From NCBI GenBank assembly GCA_958421035.1, contig CATZKS010000093.1:1-8315 (forward strand): a stretch of DNA of 8,315 nt. Reading direction: 5' to 3'. The DNA comes from an uncultured Collinsella sp. Lineage in GTDB: Bacteria > Actinomycetota > Coriobacteriia > Coriobacteriales > Coriobacteriaceae. The stretch's first letter is position 1; each line of letters opens with the position of its first letter. A model generated the notes under the pieces. The model ran no database searches. It was not told the origin of the DNA and worked only from the letters and a program-made list of their open reading frames with translations. Below, piece after piece: positions 1-8,315 of the stretch. The position numbers were made by a program, and so were the translations under genes.

Positions 1-65
1 GGGATTGGTCAATCTCGGCCGACTATATTTGGCTAAATTATTCCGGCGCTAACAGCGTCTTCATG

Positions 66-132
66 AGTTGCGGTGAAATAGGGACTGTTTTACCAGTTAA
101 AAGGTCTAATCAGTCCCTATTTCACCGCAACT
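66..132. repeat. Palindromic repeat, copy 1 (22-bp perfect arms)
   Basis: Two perfectly complementary 22-base arms (66-87 and 111-132) flank a 23-base centre (88-110). The left arm starts AGTTGCGGTGAAATAGGGAC. The same unit recurs at 927-992 in the opposite orientation, with the centre also recognisably conserved, so this is a repeated element and not a chance hairpin. There is no T-tract after either arm, so it does not look like a simple intrinsic terminator. It has no coding capacity. I see no convincing target-site duplication. It resembles REP/MITE-like non-autonomous palindromes; the class is inferred. Confidence 0.85.
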
Positions 133-221
133 TAAATTAAGGCTAATTGTTGCGCAACTCGAATTTGAATAATCGCTTTACATTGGCCTCGATTGGAACG
201 TCTATGGTTGTGGGGGCTGGT

Positions 222-953
222 ATGAATTGTCCTTATTGTGGTACTGAGTTGCGCAATGGCGTGAGGTATTGCACAACATGTGGGGTTACCATCCATGGCA
301 TGTCGACTAATTCTGCAATTCGGGTAAAGCCTCGGAATCACATTGCGGTTGTTCTTACCTGCATGTTGGCAATTGCCATTGTCGGCGGCAGTTGTTTGGG
401 TCTTCATCTGCGGCAAGCATTGTCTTGTTTTATATCGGCTCATTCGGAGCATGCTATTGTGCTCAACATCTCTGCCGCAGGTTGGGATACCGATAGCGGG
501 GCCTCACGTGTCCCGATACACATTACGGGCAAGACTGTCGACGGGATAACGGTCGACAAGGTTGAGTTCGTCGCCTCCGACGGTTCCGGTATCAGCCTCA
601 TTCAAGGTGTGTACACGCTCGAGGCGGCAGGTTCCCCCATCGCCACTGATGGCAAGATTTATCAAATTCCCTGTACGAGCGCGACGCTCGTCCTCGACGA
701 TGTCTTTACCGCAGGCGAAACGATCAATCTCGCCGAGCTCGCTGAGCAGAATTCGATACTCACCTTCTGCCCCATCGATGCCAGCGATATGACCAACGAC
801 GAAATCTATGATGCCGCCCTACTCGCCATGACATATAAAGGCGACGACGCCCCCGACGTTGCCGCACTGTGCCAGGCAGCAATCAATCGTCGTGCCGCCG
901 CCAGCAAAAGCGAGAACGCCTTCGAAAGTTGCGGTGAAATACGGATTAATTGA
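222..953 (+). CDS. Zinc-ribbon, single-pass membrane protein of unknown function
   Basis: The 243-residue product begins with a zinc ribbon with cysteines at residues 3, 6, 17 and 20 (CPYC and CTTC pairs). A basic linker (about 34-39) is followed by one hydrophobic segment (about 41-62) that should cross the membrane. The rest (about 63-243) is polar, probably outside the cell, with no domain I recognise. The ribbon would sit in the cytoplasm. The ATG at 222 is chosen because it starts directly at the zinc ribbon and follows a G-rich stretch. ATG 204 and TTG 147 (after TAAGG) are in frame and possible. The 5' part is less GC-rich than the other genes, which suggests an accessory origin. The last residues (from about codon 236) and the TGA lie inside a palindromic repeat, so the C-terminus may be truncated or replaced. 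It converges on the transketolase genes. The function is unknown; ribbon-plus-TM proteins are often envelope or regulatory accessory proteins. Confidence 0.7.
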   Translation: MNCPYCGTELRNGVRYCTTCGVTIHGMSTNSAIRVKPRNHIAVVLTCMLAIAIVGGSCLGLHLRQALSCFISAHSEHAIVLNISAAGWDTDSGASRVPIHITGKTVDGITVDKVEFVASDGSGISLIQGVYTLEAAGSPIATDGKIYQIPCTSATLVLDDVFTAGETINLAELAEQNSILTFCPIDASDMTNDEIYDAALLAMTYKGDDAPDVAALCQAAINRRAAASKSENAFESCGEIRIN

Positions 954-992
954 GCCTTTAAGCTGGCAAACAGTCCTTATTTCACCGCAACT
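927..992. repeat. Palindromic repeat, copy 2, inverted relative to copy 1
   Basis: The outer 15 bases of the two arms (927-941 and 978-992) are perfectly complementary. The inner part of the left arm has diverged, so about 19 of 22 positions match. Read on the minus strand, this copy matches the copy at 66-132 through the right-hand arm and into the centre (shared GCCAG/ACCAG, then TAAAGG/AAAAGG). The copies therefore lie in opposite orientations on either side of the zinc-ribbon gene. The gene's reading frame runs into the left arm and stops at TGA 951-953 in the centre. The diverged arm could reflect age or selection on the coding side. Confidence 0.8.
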
Positions 993-996
993 GAAA

Positions 997-1025
997 CAGG
1001 GGCGCTCTCCATGAGAGCGCCCCTG
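997..1025. terminator. Strong GC-rich hairpin between convergent genes
   Basis: A perfect 13-bp stem, CAGGGGCGCTCTC (997-1009) with its complement (1013-1025), has a 3-base loop. It lies between the end of the zinc-ribbon gene (plus, 953) and the end of the transketolase C-half (minus, 1096), where a shared terminator is expected. The T-tracts are short on both sides (TTTC on the minus strand; GTTTCC a few bases along on the plus strand), so efficiency as an intrinsic terminator is uncertain despite the very stable stem. Confidence 0.6.
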
Positions 1026-1035
1026 CCGGGTTTCC

Positions 1036-1076
1036 ATAGTAATGGCGAAACAGTTTTATAGTTCTGGCGAAGCAGT
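1036..1076. repeat. Two imperfect 19-bp direct repeats, 22-bp period
   Basis: The units 1036-1054 (ATAGTAATGGCGAAACAGT) and 1058-1076 (ATAGTTCTGGCGAAGCAGT) match at 16 of 19 positions. They lie just downstream of the transketolase C-half stop. On the minus strand the second unit together with the following bases reads AAGGACTGCTTCGCCAG, close to the inner part of palindromic copy 2 (AAGGACTGTTTGCCAG). This may be a decayed relative of that repeat. No function is evident. Confidence 0.45.
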
Positions 1077-1095
1077 CCTTGAGATCCGCCTTGCC

Positions 1096-2037
1096 TTATG
1101 CCAAGAACTCCTTGGTGGTCGCCACGATGTTGGCGGCGTCCAGACCGTACTTGTGCAGAAGCTCGGCACCCGGGCCGGACTCGCCGAAGGTGTCGTTGAC
1201 GCCGATCTTCTTGAGCGGCGTCGGGCACTGTTCGCACAGGACGTCGGCAACGGCGCTGCCCAGGCCACCGATCACAGAGTGCTCCTCGACGGTCACGACG
1301 TGGCCGGTCTTGGTGGCGCTCTTGACGATCAGGTCGGCATCGATGGGCTTGATGGTGTGCATGTTGATGACCTCGGCGTCGATACCCTCGGCAGCGAGCT
1401 GCTCGGCGGCCTCGAGAGCCTCGCCGACCATCAGGCCGCAGGCGATGATGGTCACATCGGCGCCCTCGCGCATGACAATGCCCTTACCCAACTCGAACTT
1501 GTAGGTCTCGGGGTCGTTGATAACCGGCGAGGCCAAACGGGCGAAGCGCATGTACACCGGACCGTCGCACTCGTAGGCGGCGCGCGTCACGGCGCGGGCC
1601 TCGACGTCGTCGGCAGGAACGATCACAGTCATGCCAGGGATGACGCGCATCAGGGCGATATCCTCGCAGCACTGGTGTGTGGCGCCGTCCTCGCCCACCG
1701 AGATACCGGCGTGCGTGGCGCCAATCTTAACGTTGAGATGCGGGTAGCCGATGGAGTTACGGACCTGCTCAAAGGCGCGGCCGGCGGCAAACATGGCAAA
1801 GGTGCTCGCGAAGGCAACGCGGCCGGTGGTCGCGATACCGGCGGCGACGCCCATCAGGTTGCTCTCGGCAATGCCCACATCGAAGAAACGATCGGGGCAG
1901 GCGGCCTTGAACTTGCCGGTCTGCGTGGCGGCGGCCAGGTCAGCGTCGAGGACCACAAAGTCATCGTGCTCGTTGGCGAGCTCGACGAGGGCCTCGCCGT
2001 AGCTTACGCGCGTGGCGATTTTTTTGACGTCTGCCAT
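1096..2037 (-). CDS. Transketolase, C-terminal subunit
   Basis: This 313-residue protein is the second half of a split transketolase: the pyrimidine-binding TPP domain (about 5-170) plus the C-terminal transketolase domain (about 185-305). With the N-terminal subunit encoded immediately upstream it should form the cytoplasmic enzyme that moves two-carbon ketol units between sugar phosphates in the non-oxidative pentose phosphate pathway. Visible motifs are DVGIAESN (53-60, whose Glu58 matches the Glu that activates TPP), the segment GATHAGISVGEDGATHQ (107-122), and EEHSVIGGLGSAVAD (251-265). The ATG at 2037 is chosen because GAGGAG lies 7 bases upstream and it falls one base after the partner gene's stop. 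The longer in-frame extension to 2121 would overlap the partner and adds no conserved sequence. Stop is TAA. A 1-deoxyxylulose-5-phosphate synthase is a related alternative but is normally a single longer chain. Confidence 0.93.
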   Translation of the reverse strand: MADVKKIATRVSYGEALVELANEHDDFVVLDADLAAATQTGKFKAACPDRFFDVGIAESNLMGVAAGIATTGRVAFASTFAMFAAGRAFEQVRNSIGYPHLNVKIGATHAGISVGEDGATHQCCEDIALMRVIPGMTVIVPADDVEARAVTRAAYECDGPVYMRFARLASPVINDPETYKFELGKGIVMREGADVTIIACGLMVGEALEAAEQLAAEGIDAEVINMHTIKPIDADLIVKSATKTGHVVTVEEHSVIGGLGSAVADVLCEQCPTPLKKIGVNDTFGESGPGAELLHKYGLDAANIVATTKEFLA

Positions 2038-2038
2038 C

Positions 2039-2869
2039 CTAGAGCTCCTCTCCGGCGGCCGTGAGCTCTGCCATGGCCTGCTCAAACTGTTCATCGTTGG
2101 GGGCCTTGCCGTGCCAACCAACCTGGTTCTCCATAAAGGAAACGCCCTTGCCCTTCATGGTCTCGGCGATGATGGCGGTCGGCTGACCCTTGGTGGCGCG
2201 GGCCTCGGCAAAGGCGGCGCGGATCTGATCGAAATCGTTGCCGTCGGCAAGCTCCACCACGTGGAACTTAAAGGCGCGGAACTTGTCGGCGAGCGGCATG
2301 GGGTCGTTGACCTCCTCGACGGGGCCGTCGATCTGCAGGCCGTTGTGGTCGACGATCACGCAGAGGTTATCGAGCTGCTGGTTGCCGGCAAACATGGCTG
2401 CCTCCCAGACCTGGCCCTCCTCGCTCTCGCCATCACCCAGCAGGGCGTACGTGCGGTAAGTATCGCCCCAGTGCTTGGCGGCAACCGCCATGCCCACGGC
2501 GGCGGAGATGCCCTGGCCGAGCGAGCCGGTGGACATATCGACGCCCGGGGTGTCGTTCATGTTGGGATGACCTTGCAGGTGGCTGCCGATATGGCGCAGC
2601 GTCTCGAGATCCTCCTTGGGGAAGAACCCACGCTCGGCGAGCACGGCGTACAGGCCCGGAGCGCAATGGCCCTTGGAGAGCACAAAACGGTCGCGATCGG
2701 CCTTGCGGGGATCGGCCGGGTCGACGTTCATTTCCTCAAAGTACAGATAGGTCATGATGTCGGCAGCGCCGAGCGAACCGCCCGGATGGCCGGACTTGGC
2801 AGCGTGCACGCCGGTGACGATGCCCTTCCTTACCTCGTTGGCAACCTTTTTGAGCTCTTCGTCGCTCAT
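2039..2869 (-). CDS. Transketolase, N-terminal subunit
   Basis: This 276-residue protein is the pyrophosphate-binding TPP domain of a split transketolase. Motifs seen are SGHPGGSLG (26-34), KGHCAPGLY (66-74), GSLGQG (115-120), and the TPP/magnesium motif GDGE (145-148) through to Asn176 in HNGLQIDG. The length fits the N-half of split enzymes rather than the ~660-residue single-chain form. The C-half gene follows after one base (TAG-G-ATG), which suggests translational coupling and equal production of both subunits. The start at 2869 is supported by AGGAAGG (minus strand, 2880-2874), 4 bases upstream. The 208-bp gap to yitT upstream could hold a promoter for these two genes. Function: ketol transfer in the pentose phosphate pathway, in the cytoplasm. 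Confidence 0.94.
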   Translation of the reverse strand: MSDEELKKVANEVRKGIVTGVHAAKSGHPGGSLGAADIMTYLYFEEMNVDPADPRKADRDRFVLSKGHCAPGLYAVLAERGFFPKEDLETLRHIGSHLQGHPNMNDTPGVDMSTGSLGQGISAAVGMAVAAKHWGDTYRTYALLGDGESEEGQVWEAAMFAGNQQLDNLCVIVDHNGLQIDGPVEEVNDPMPLADKFRAFKFHVVELADGNDFDQIRAAFAEARATKGQPTAIIAETMKGKGVSFMENQVGWHGKAPNDEQFEQAMAELTAAGEEL

Positions 2870-2955
2870 TGTGCCTTCCTTTCATCCTCATTAGACAAAA
2901 TGCGCACGGCACGGAAAGGTAATCCCAACACAGCCGCAATGCACGTACGTCATTC

Positions 2956-2984
2956 ATTATGCTGGAAACTGATGGCTTTACCAG
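2956..2984 (-). promoter_or_regulatory. Possible promoter of the transketolase genes
   Basis: On the minus strand a CATAAT box (2961-2956; 5 of 6 to the -10 consensus) lies 17 bases after a weak CTGGTA (2984-2979; 3 of 6 to the -35 consensus). It sits in the AT-rich gap between yitT and the transketolase N-half, which would leave a leader of about 80 bases. The weak -35 keeps this tentative. I see no clear intrinsic terminator for yitT in the same gap (2870-3077), so read-through from yitT is also possible. Confidence 0.35.
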
Positions 2985-3077
2985 AGTTTTTATCATTATT
3001 TGAACAATTTAGCAGGCAGAACCGCTGATGAAACGGTTTATCAATGTGAACGTCTTTTGGATGGAACGCGATCGACC

Positions 3078-3968
3078 CTACGCGCTAATGTCCTTGAATC
3101 CCTCGCCGAAGGCTTCCGTAACGTCGGCAACCGTCACGATGGCATGAGGATCGCGCTCGCGCACGATCGTCTTGAGGGTATTGAGCTCTCGACGGCTCAC
3201 GATGACCATAATCACTGGCTTCTCGGCACCCGAATACATGCCAGTCGCCTTAAACTTGGTACAACCACGACCCAGGCCATACATGATATCGGCAGCGATA
3301 TCAGGGAACTTGTCCGAGATGATGAGTACCATACGGCGTTTGTTGCCACCATCGACCACGGCATCGATCACGTAGCCGCTAATGACCATCGAAAGGCCTG
3401 CATATAGTGCGTTTTCGATTGAAAAGACCGGAGCCGACAGCGCGCATACGGCAACATCGATCGCCATGACGGTCGAGCCCACCGGCAGTGAGGTGTTACG
3501 CGAGATGATTTGGCCAATCGTGTCCGAGCCGCCGGTGTTGGCGCCGGCGCGCAACACCATGCCGTAACCGATGCCCGTAATAATGCCGCCCCACATAGCG
3601 GGAAGCATCAGGTCCGCATCCGCCAGAGGTGCTACAAACGGGGCGAACAGATCGGTAAAGAAGCCCAGCAGCACAAAGCCCGTCGCGGTCTGCACCACGT
3701 AGAACATGCCGCCCTCGCGCATAACGACCAACAACAGCAAGGCGTTCATCACGATCGTCTGAATACCAACGGGAAGCGATAGGCCGCGCGCCGCGCCGAC
3801 CGCCTGGATAATGGTGGCAAGGCCCGTAACGCCACCGGCGGCAAGACCGTTGGGAATCAAAAACAAGTCGGTCGCGATGGCGGCCAAGGCACACCCCAAC
3901 ATGATCTGGGGCAGGTCGTGAAAGAAGTTCATCGAAAGAATGCGCTTGATGTCCAGACGATATGCCAT
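3078..3968 (-). CDS. YitT family membrane protein (DUF161/DUF2179)
   Basis: The 296-residue product has the family's usual layout: an N-terminal membrane region with about five hydrophobic segments (roughly 20-40, 68-84, 92-112, 122-142 and 165-205), followed by a soluble C-terminal domain (about 212-290) matching DUF2179. Typical motifs are PNGLAAGGVTGLA (39-51) and GANTGGSDTIGQI (142-154). The family is widespread in bacteria and its transport or other function is not firmly established, so no substrate is assigned. The ATG at 3968 is chosen because GAGGGAGG lies 4 bases upstream. An in-frame GTG at 3992 falls inside a terminator hairpin and is rejected. The gene lies between prfB and the transketolase genes, all on the minus strand. 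Stop is TAG. Its leader contains a strong terminator, so transcription may be conditional. Confidence 0.9.
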   Translation of the reverse strand: MAYRLDIKRILSMNFFHDLPQIMLGCALAAIATDLFLIPNGLAAGGVTGLATIIQAVGAARGLSLPVGIQTIVMNALLLLVVMREGGMFYVVQTATGFVLLGFFTDLFAPFVAPLADADLMLPAMWGGIITGIGYGMVLRAGANTGGSDTIGQIISRNTSLPVGSTVMAIDVAVCALSAPVFSIENALYAGLSMVISGYVIDAVVDGGNKRRMVLIISDKFPDIAADIMYGLGRGCTKFKATGMYSGAEKPVIMVIVSRRELNTLKTIVRERDPHAIVTVADVTEAFGEGFKDISA

Positions 3969-4133
3969 GCTGCCTCCCTCAAAAAAGCGCACCCAAACGG
4001 ATGCGCTTTGAACTTCTTCTTGTATTCGATTCTACCGATTCGCCGGACAAAAACCACCCCTGCGCAGGGTTTATTCTGGATACAAACCCGTCCAACCGTT
4101 GGGTTTGGCATCGGCTTGAAGCCACCCGATGTT
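3969..4133 (-). promoter_or_regulatory. yitT leader with several hairpins, possible attenuator
   Basis: The 165 bases between the prfB stop and the yitT start hold, in minus-strand order, a stem CAAACCC/GGGTTTG (4107-4101 with 4089-4083), a small palindrome CCCTGCGCAGGG (4069-4058) followed by a T-run, and the strong terminator at 4009-3981. The upstream CCCAACGG (4103-4096) could pair, with one bulged base, with CCGTTTGGG at the tip of the terminator. This gives a possible alternative fold. I recognise no known riboswitch class. A promoter may also lie here (TAGAAT at 4036-4031), but its -35 is poor. Confidence 0.35.
3981..4009 (-). terminator. Intrinsic terminator between prfB and yitT
   Basis: On the minus strand an 11-bp stem (AAAGCGCATCC pairing with GGGTGCGCTTT, one U-G pair) closes a GTTT loop. 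It is followed by a run of six T (3986-3981, the first three in the stem). On the plus strand there is no T-tract after the hairpin, so it acts on minus-strand transcripts only. The T-run ends exactly where the yitT Shine-Dalgarno GAGGGAGG (3980-3973) begins. It would end the secA-prfB transcript, yet any yitT mRNA begun upstream must pass through it. Confidence 0.88.
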
Positions 4134-5281
4134 TTAGACCTCCGAGCCTTCTGCATCGGCGTTGCCGGTAGCCCAGCGATGGTAGCCAATAACAAACGGG
4201 TCCAGGTCGCCATCGTCAAGAACGGCCTCGACATTGCTGGTCTCCACACCCGAGCGCAGATCCTTGACCATCTGGTACGGGTAGAGCACGTAGCTGCGAA
4301 TCTGGTTGCCAAAACCAATCGTGGTCTTGGGTCCGCGGATCTCATCGAGCGCCTCGGCGCGCTTCTCGAGCTCAATCTCGTACAGACGAGCCTTGAGGAT
4401 CTGCATGCACGCGGCCTTGTTCTGGATCTGGCTGCGCTCATTTTGGCAGGTAACCACAATGCCGCTGGGGAAATGCGTCACGCGCACGGCGGAGTCGGTG
4501 GTGTTGACGCCCTGACCGCCCGGGCCGCTCGCGTGGTACACGTCCACGCGGATGTCATCGGGACTGATTTCGATGTCGATATCATCGGGTAGCACGGGGA
4601 TGACCTCGACGCCGGCAAACGTGGTCTGGCGGCGCTTCTTGTCGTCGGTGGGGCTAATGCGAACCAAGCGGTGGACACCGGCCTCGGCGCGCAGCATGCC
4701 AAATGCGTCCTTGCCCTCGACGGTAAAGGTCGCGCGGTCGATGCCGATGACCTCGGCCGCGGGACAGTCGTTGATGGTGACCTTCCAGCCGCGACGCTGG
4801 CAGTACTTCATGTACATCTTAAAGAGCATGAAGGTCCAGTCCTGGGCCTCCAGACCACCCTGTCCGGGCTTGATGGTCACAATAGCATCGCCGTGATCGA
4901 ACTCACCGGTAAACCAGCTCGAAAGCTCAAGTTCGTCGATAGCGCGGGCCAGGCGTTCTGCCGTAGCGGCAGCCTCCTCGCGCAATGCGGCGGCGTCGGG
5001 GTCATCCCCCATCTCTTCGGCAAGCTCCAGCGCGGCGCGGGCATCGGAAAGCTCGCCGCGCGCGGTGTCCACGGCAGCGATATCTTCCTTGGTGCGAGCA
5101 ATCTCCTCCATGGTGGCACGGGCGGCGTCGGCGTCATCCCAAAAGCCAGGGGCAACACTTTTGGCCTCGAGCTCGGTCACGCGGGTACGCTTCTCGTCCA
5201 AGTGGAGATACGACTCGACCTCGCCGAGCCGGTCCGCAAACGCGTCCAGCTCGGCGGGCGTTACCTCTAAAGCCTCAGCCA

Positions 5282-5282
<1 letters not shown>
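4134..5282 (-). CDS. prfB: Peptide chain release factor 2 (RF2)
   Basis: RF2 ends translation at UGA and UAA by entering the ribosomal A site and triggering release of the peptide. The 382-residue protein has an N-terminal helical domain (about 1-115), the codon-recognition core, and the catalytic GGQ motif (255-257, in SGPGGQGVNTTDSAVR). The codon-recognition tripeptide, normally Ser-Pro-Phe in RF2, reads Ser-Pro-Thr at 210-212 (AGC CCC ACC, 4655-4647). The alignment around it (GVHRLVRIS...RRQTTFAGVEV) leaves no doubt about the position. The frame is continuous through YLHLDEK (25-31), so the programmed frameshift used by many bacteria to regulate RF2 is absent. The ATG at 5282 overlaps the secA stop as TAATG, with AGGA 7 bases upstream inside secA, implying translational coupling. 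Stop is TAA. The subtype is RF2 rather than RF1 from overall sequence and length. Confidence 0.95.
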
Positions 5283-8089
<2,807 letters not shown>

Positions 8090-8151
8090 GTGGTTTTCCT
8101 TTTTTGGCCATCGCCCACGCCGTGCAGCTGCGGGCGAGTTAAACACAGTTG

Positions 8152-8157
8152 ATTGTA
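8152..8157 (-). promoter_or_regulatory. Possible -10 box of the secA promoter
   Basis: TACAAT on the minus strand (5 of 6 to the -10 consensus) lies about 60 bases upstream of the secA ATG. No good -35 hexamer is found 16-18 bases further upstream. The implied leader contains a small hairpin (TCGCCC at 8111-8116 with GGGCGA at 8132-8137) that ends before the Shine-Dalgarno sequence and so would not hide it. The assignment is tentative. Confidence 0.3.
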
Positions 8158-8184
8158 CTTTAGCCAAACAAGGCGCGGCCTATA

Positions 8185-8200
8185 CGGTCGACCTCGACCG
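8185..8200. promoter_or_regulatory. 7-bp inverted repeat upstream of secA
   Basis: CGGTCGA and TCGACCG are separated by two bases, forming a 16-bp near-palindrome just upstream of the possible secA -10 box. The surrounding stretch (8185-8227) is rich in further CGACC motifs. The spacing and place fit a binding site for a dimeric regulator, but no regulator is encoded nearby and short GC-rich inverted repeats arise by chance. Its function is unproven. Confidence 0.3.
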
Positions 8201-8225
8201 CCACGTAATAACTACGACCCGACCG

Positions 8226-8260
8226 ACCTGCCAAAAAGGGACTGGTTTATTTTGGCAGGT
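8226..8260. repeat. Palindrome with 11-bp arms and a GGGACTGG loop
   Basis: ACCTGCCAAAA (8226-8236) pairs perfectly with TTTTGGCAGGT (8250-8260) around a 13-base loop that contains GGGACTGGTTTA. On the plus strand the stem runs into TTTT (8260-8263), so it could end plus-strand transcription, but no plus-strand gene ends here. The GGGACTG(G)TTT core is shared with the palindrome at 66-132, although the arms differ. This suggests a member of a related repeat family rather than an ordinary terminator. Confidence 0.6.
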
Positions 8261-8291
8261 TTTATCTGGGAAAACGCCGTCACTCTGCCAT

Positions 8292-8315
8292 TTGGTGCAA
8301 ACCAACCCGTCCCCT
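8292..8315. repeat. Possible partial palindromic element at the window edge
   Basis: TTGGT and ACCAA (8292-8296 and 8301-8305) form a small stem closed by a GCAA loop. The sequence then ends in CCCGTCCCCT, whose complement AGGGGACGGG resembles the GGGACTGG core of the palindrome at 8226-8260. TGCCA just upstream (8286-8290) is also shared with that palindrome. It may be another element cut off by the window end; what is visible is too short to be sure. Confidence 0.25.

Noticed and set aside
149..158. The palindrome GTTGCGCAAC near the zinc-ribbon gene, with TTGCGCAA again at 248-255.
   Set aside because: It is short, and the second occurrence is inside the zinc-ribbon coding sequence, so chance is an adequate explanation.
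66..992. A CRISPR array or toxin-antitoxin system in the repeat-flanked island.
   Set aside because: There are only two repeats, inverted to each other and about 800 bp apart with a gene between them; no spacers, cas genes or paired toxin-antitoxin genes are visible.
1042..3028. Two long plus-strand frames (1042-2064 and 2012-3028) opposite the transketolase genes.
   Set aside because: They are antisense to genes with clear transketolase motifs and have shadow-frame composition with no recognisable domain.
3021..3039. The AACCG/CGGTT hairpin downstream of yitT as a terminator.
   Set aside because: It has only a 5-bp stem with a 9-base loop and no T-tract on the minus strand.
3969..3992. An upstream GTG start for yitT at 3992.
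   Set aside because: The codon is in the terminator stem, and the residues it would add are encoded by the T-run and Shine-Dalgarno sequence. The ATG at 3968 has an ideal ribosome-binding site.
8090..8167. An N-terminal extension of SecA to 8167.
   Set aside because: It has no conserved sequence and would include the Shine-Dalgarno AAGGA and the likely leader; SecA proteins start near the MGFMSKLL sequence.

Overview
The window looks like chromosomal DNA from a high-GC Actinomycetota, most likely a gut Coriobacteriia of the Collinsella type. This is inferred from the GC-rich housekeeping genes, an RF2 whose C-terminal half reads like actinobacterial RF2, a transketolase split into two genes, and intergenic palindromes built around GGGACTG. 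No 16S rRNA or other taxonomic marker is present.

Layout, left to right. Positions 1-65 hold no gene I can support. Positions 66-992 are an accessory island: one plus-strand gene for a small zinc-ribbon, single-pass membrane protein (222-953), less GC-rich at its 5' end than the rest of the window. It is bracketed by two copies of a ~67-bp palindromic repeat lying in opposite orientations. The right-hand copy overlaps the gene and supplies its last codons and stop. A strong hairpin (997-1025) separates this convergent gene from the core genes.

Everything from 1096 to 8089 is on the minus strand and, read in transcription order, is secA (protein export ATPase), prfB (peptide chain release factor 2), a yitT-family membrane protein gene, and the N- and C-terminal halves of transketolase. 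secA and prfB overlap as TAATG. The two transketolase genes are one base apart (TAG-G-ATG). A near-perfect intrinsic terminator lies between prfB and yitT, with its T-tract directly against the yitT Shine-Dalgarno sequence. This could be a simple terminator placed very close to the next gene, or an attenuator controlling yitT.

Upstream of secA (8090-8315) are a possible promoter, a 16-bp inverted repeat and another palindrome sharing the GGGACTG(G)TTT core with the left-hand repeats. Part of a similar element may be cut off at the right edge.

Most of the content is conserved housekeeping. The points most worth a second look are the palindromic repeat family and the way it ends a gene, the Ser-Pro-Thr (not Ser-Pro-Phe) stop-codon recognition tripeptide in RF2, and the terminator embedded in the yitT leader. 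All three stop codons are used by the genes here (TAA in secA, prfB and the transketolase C-half; TAG in yitT and the transketolase N-half; TGA in the zinc-ribbon gene).
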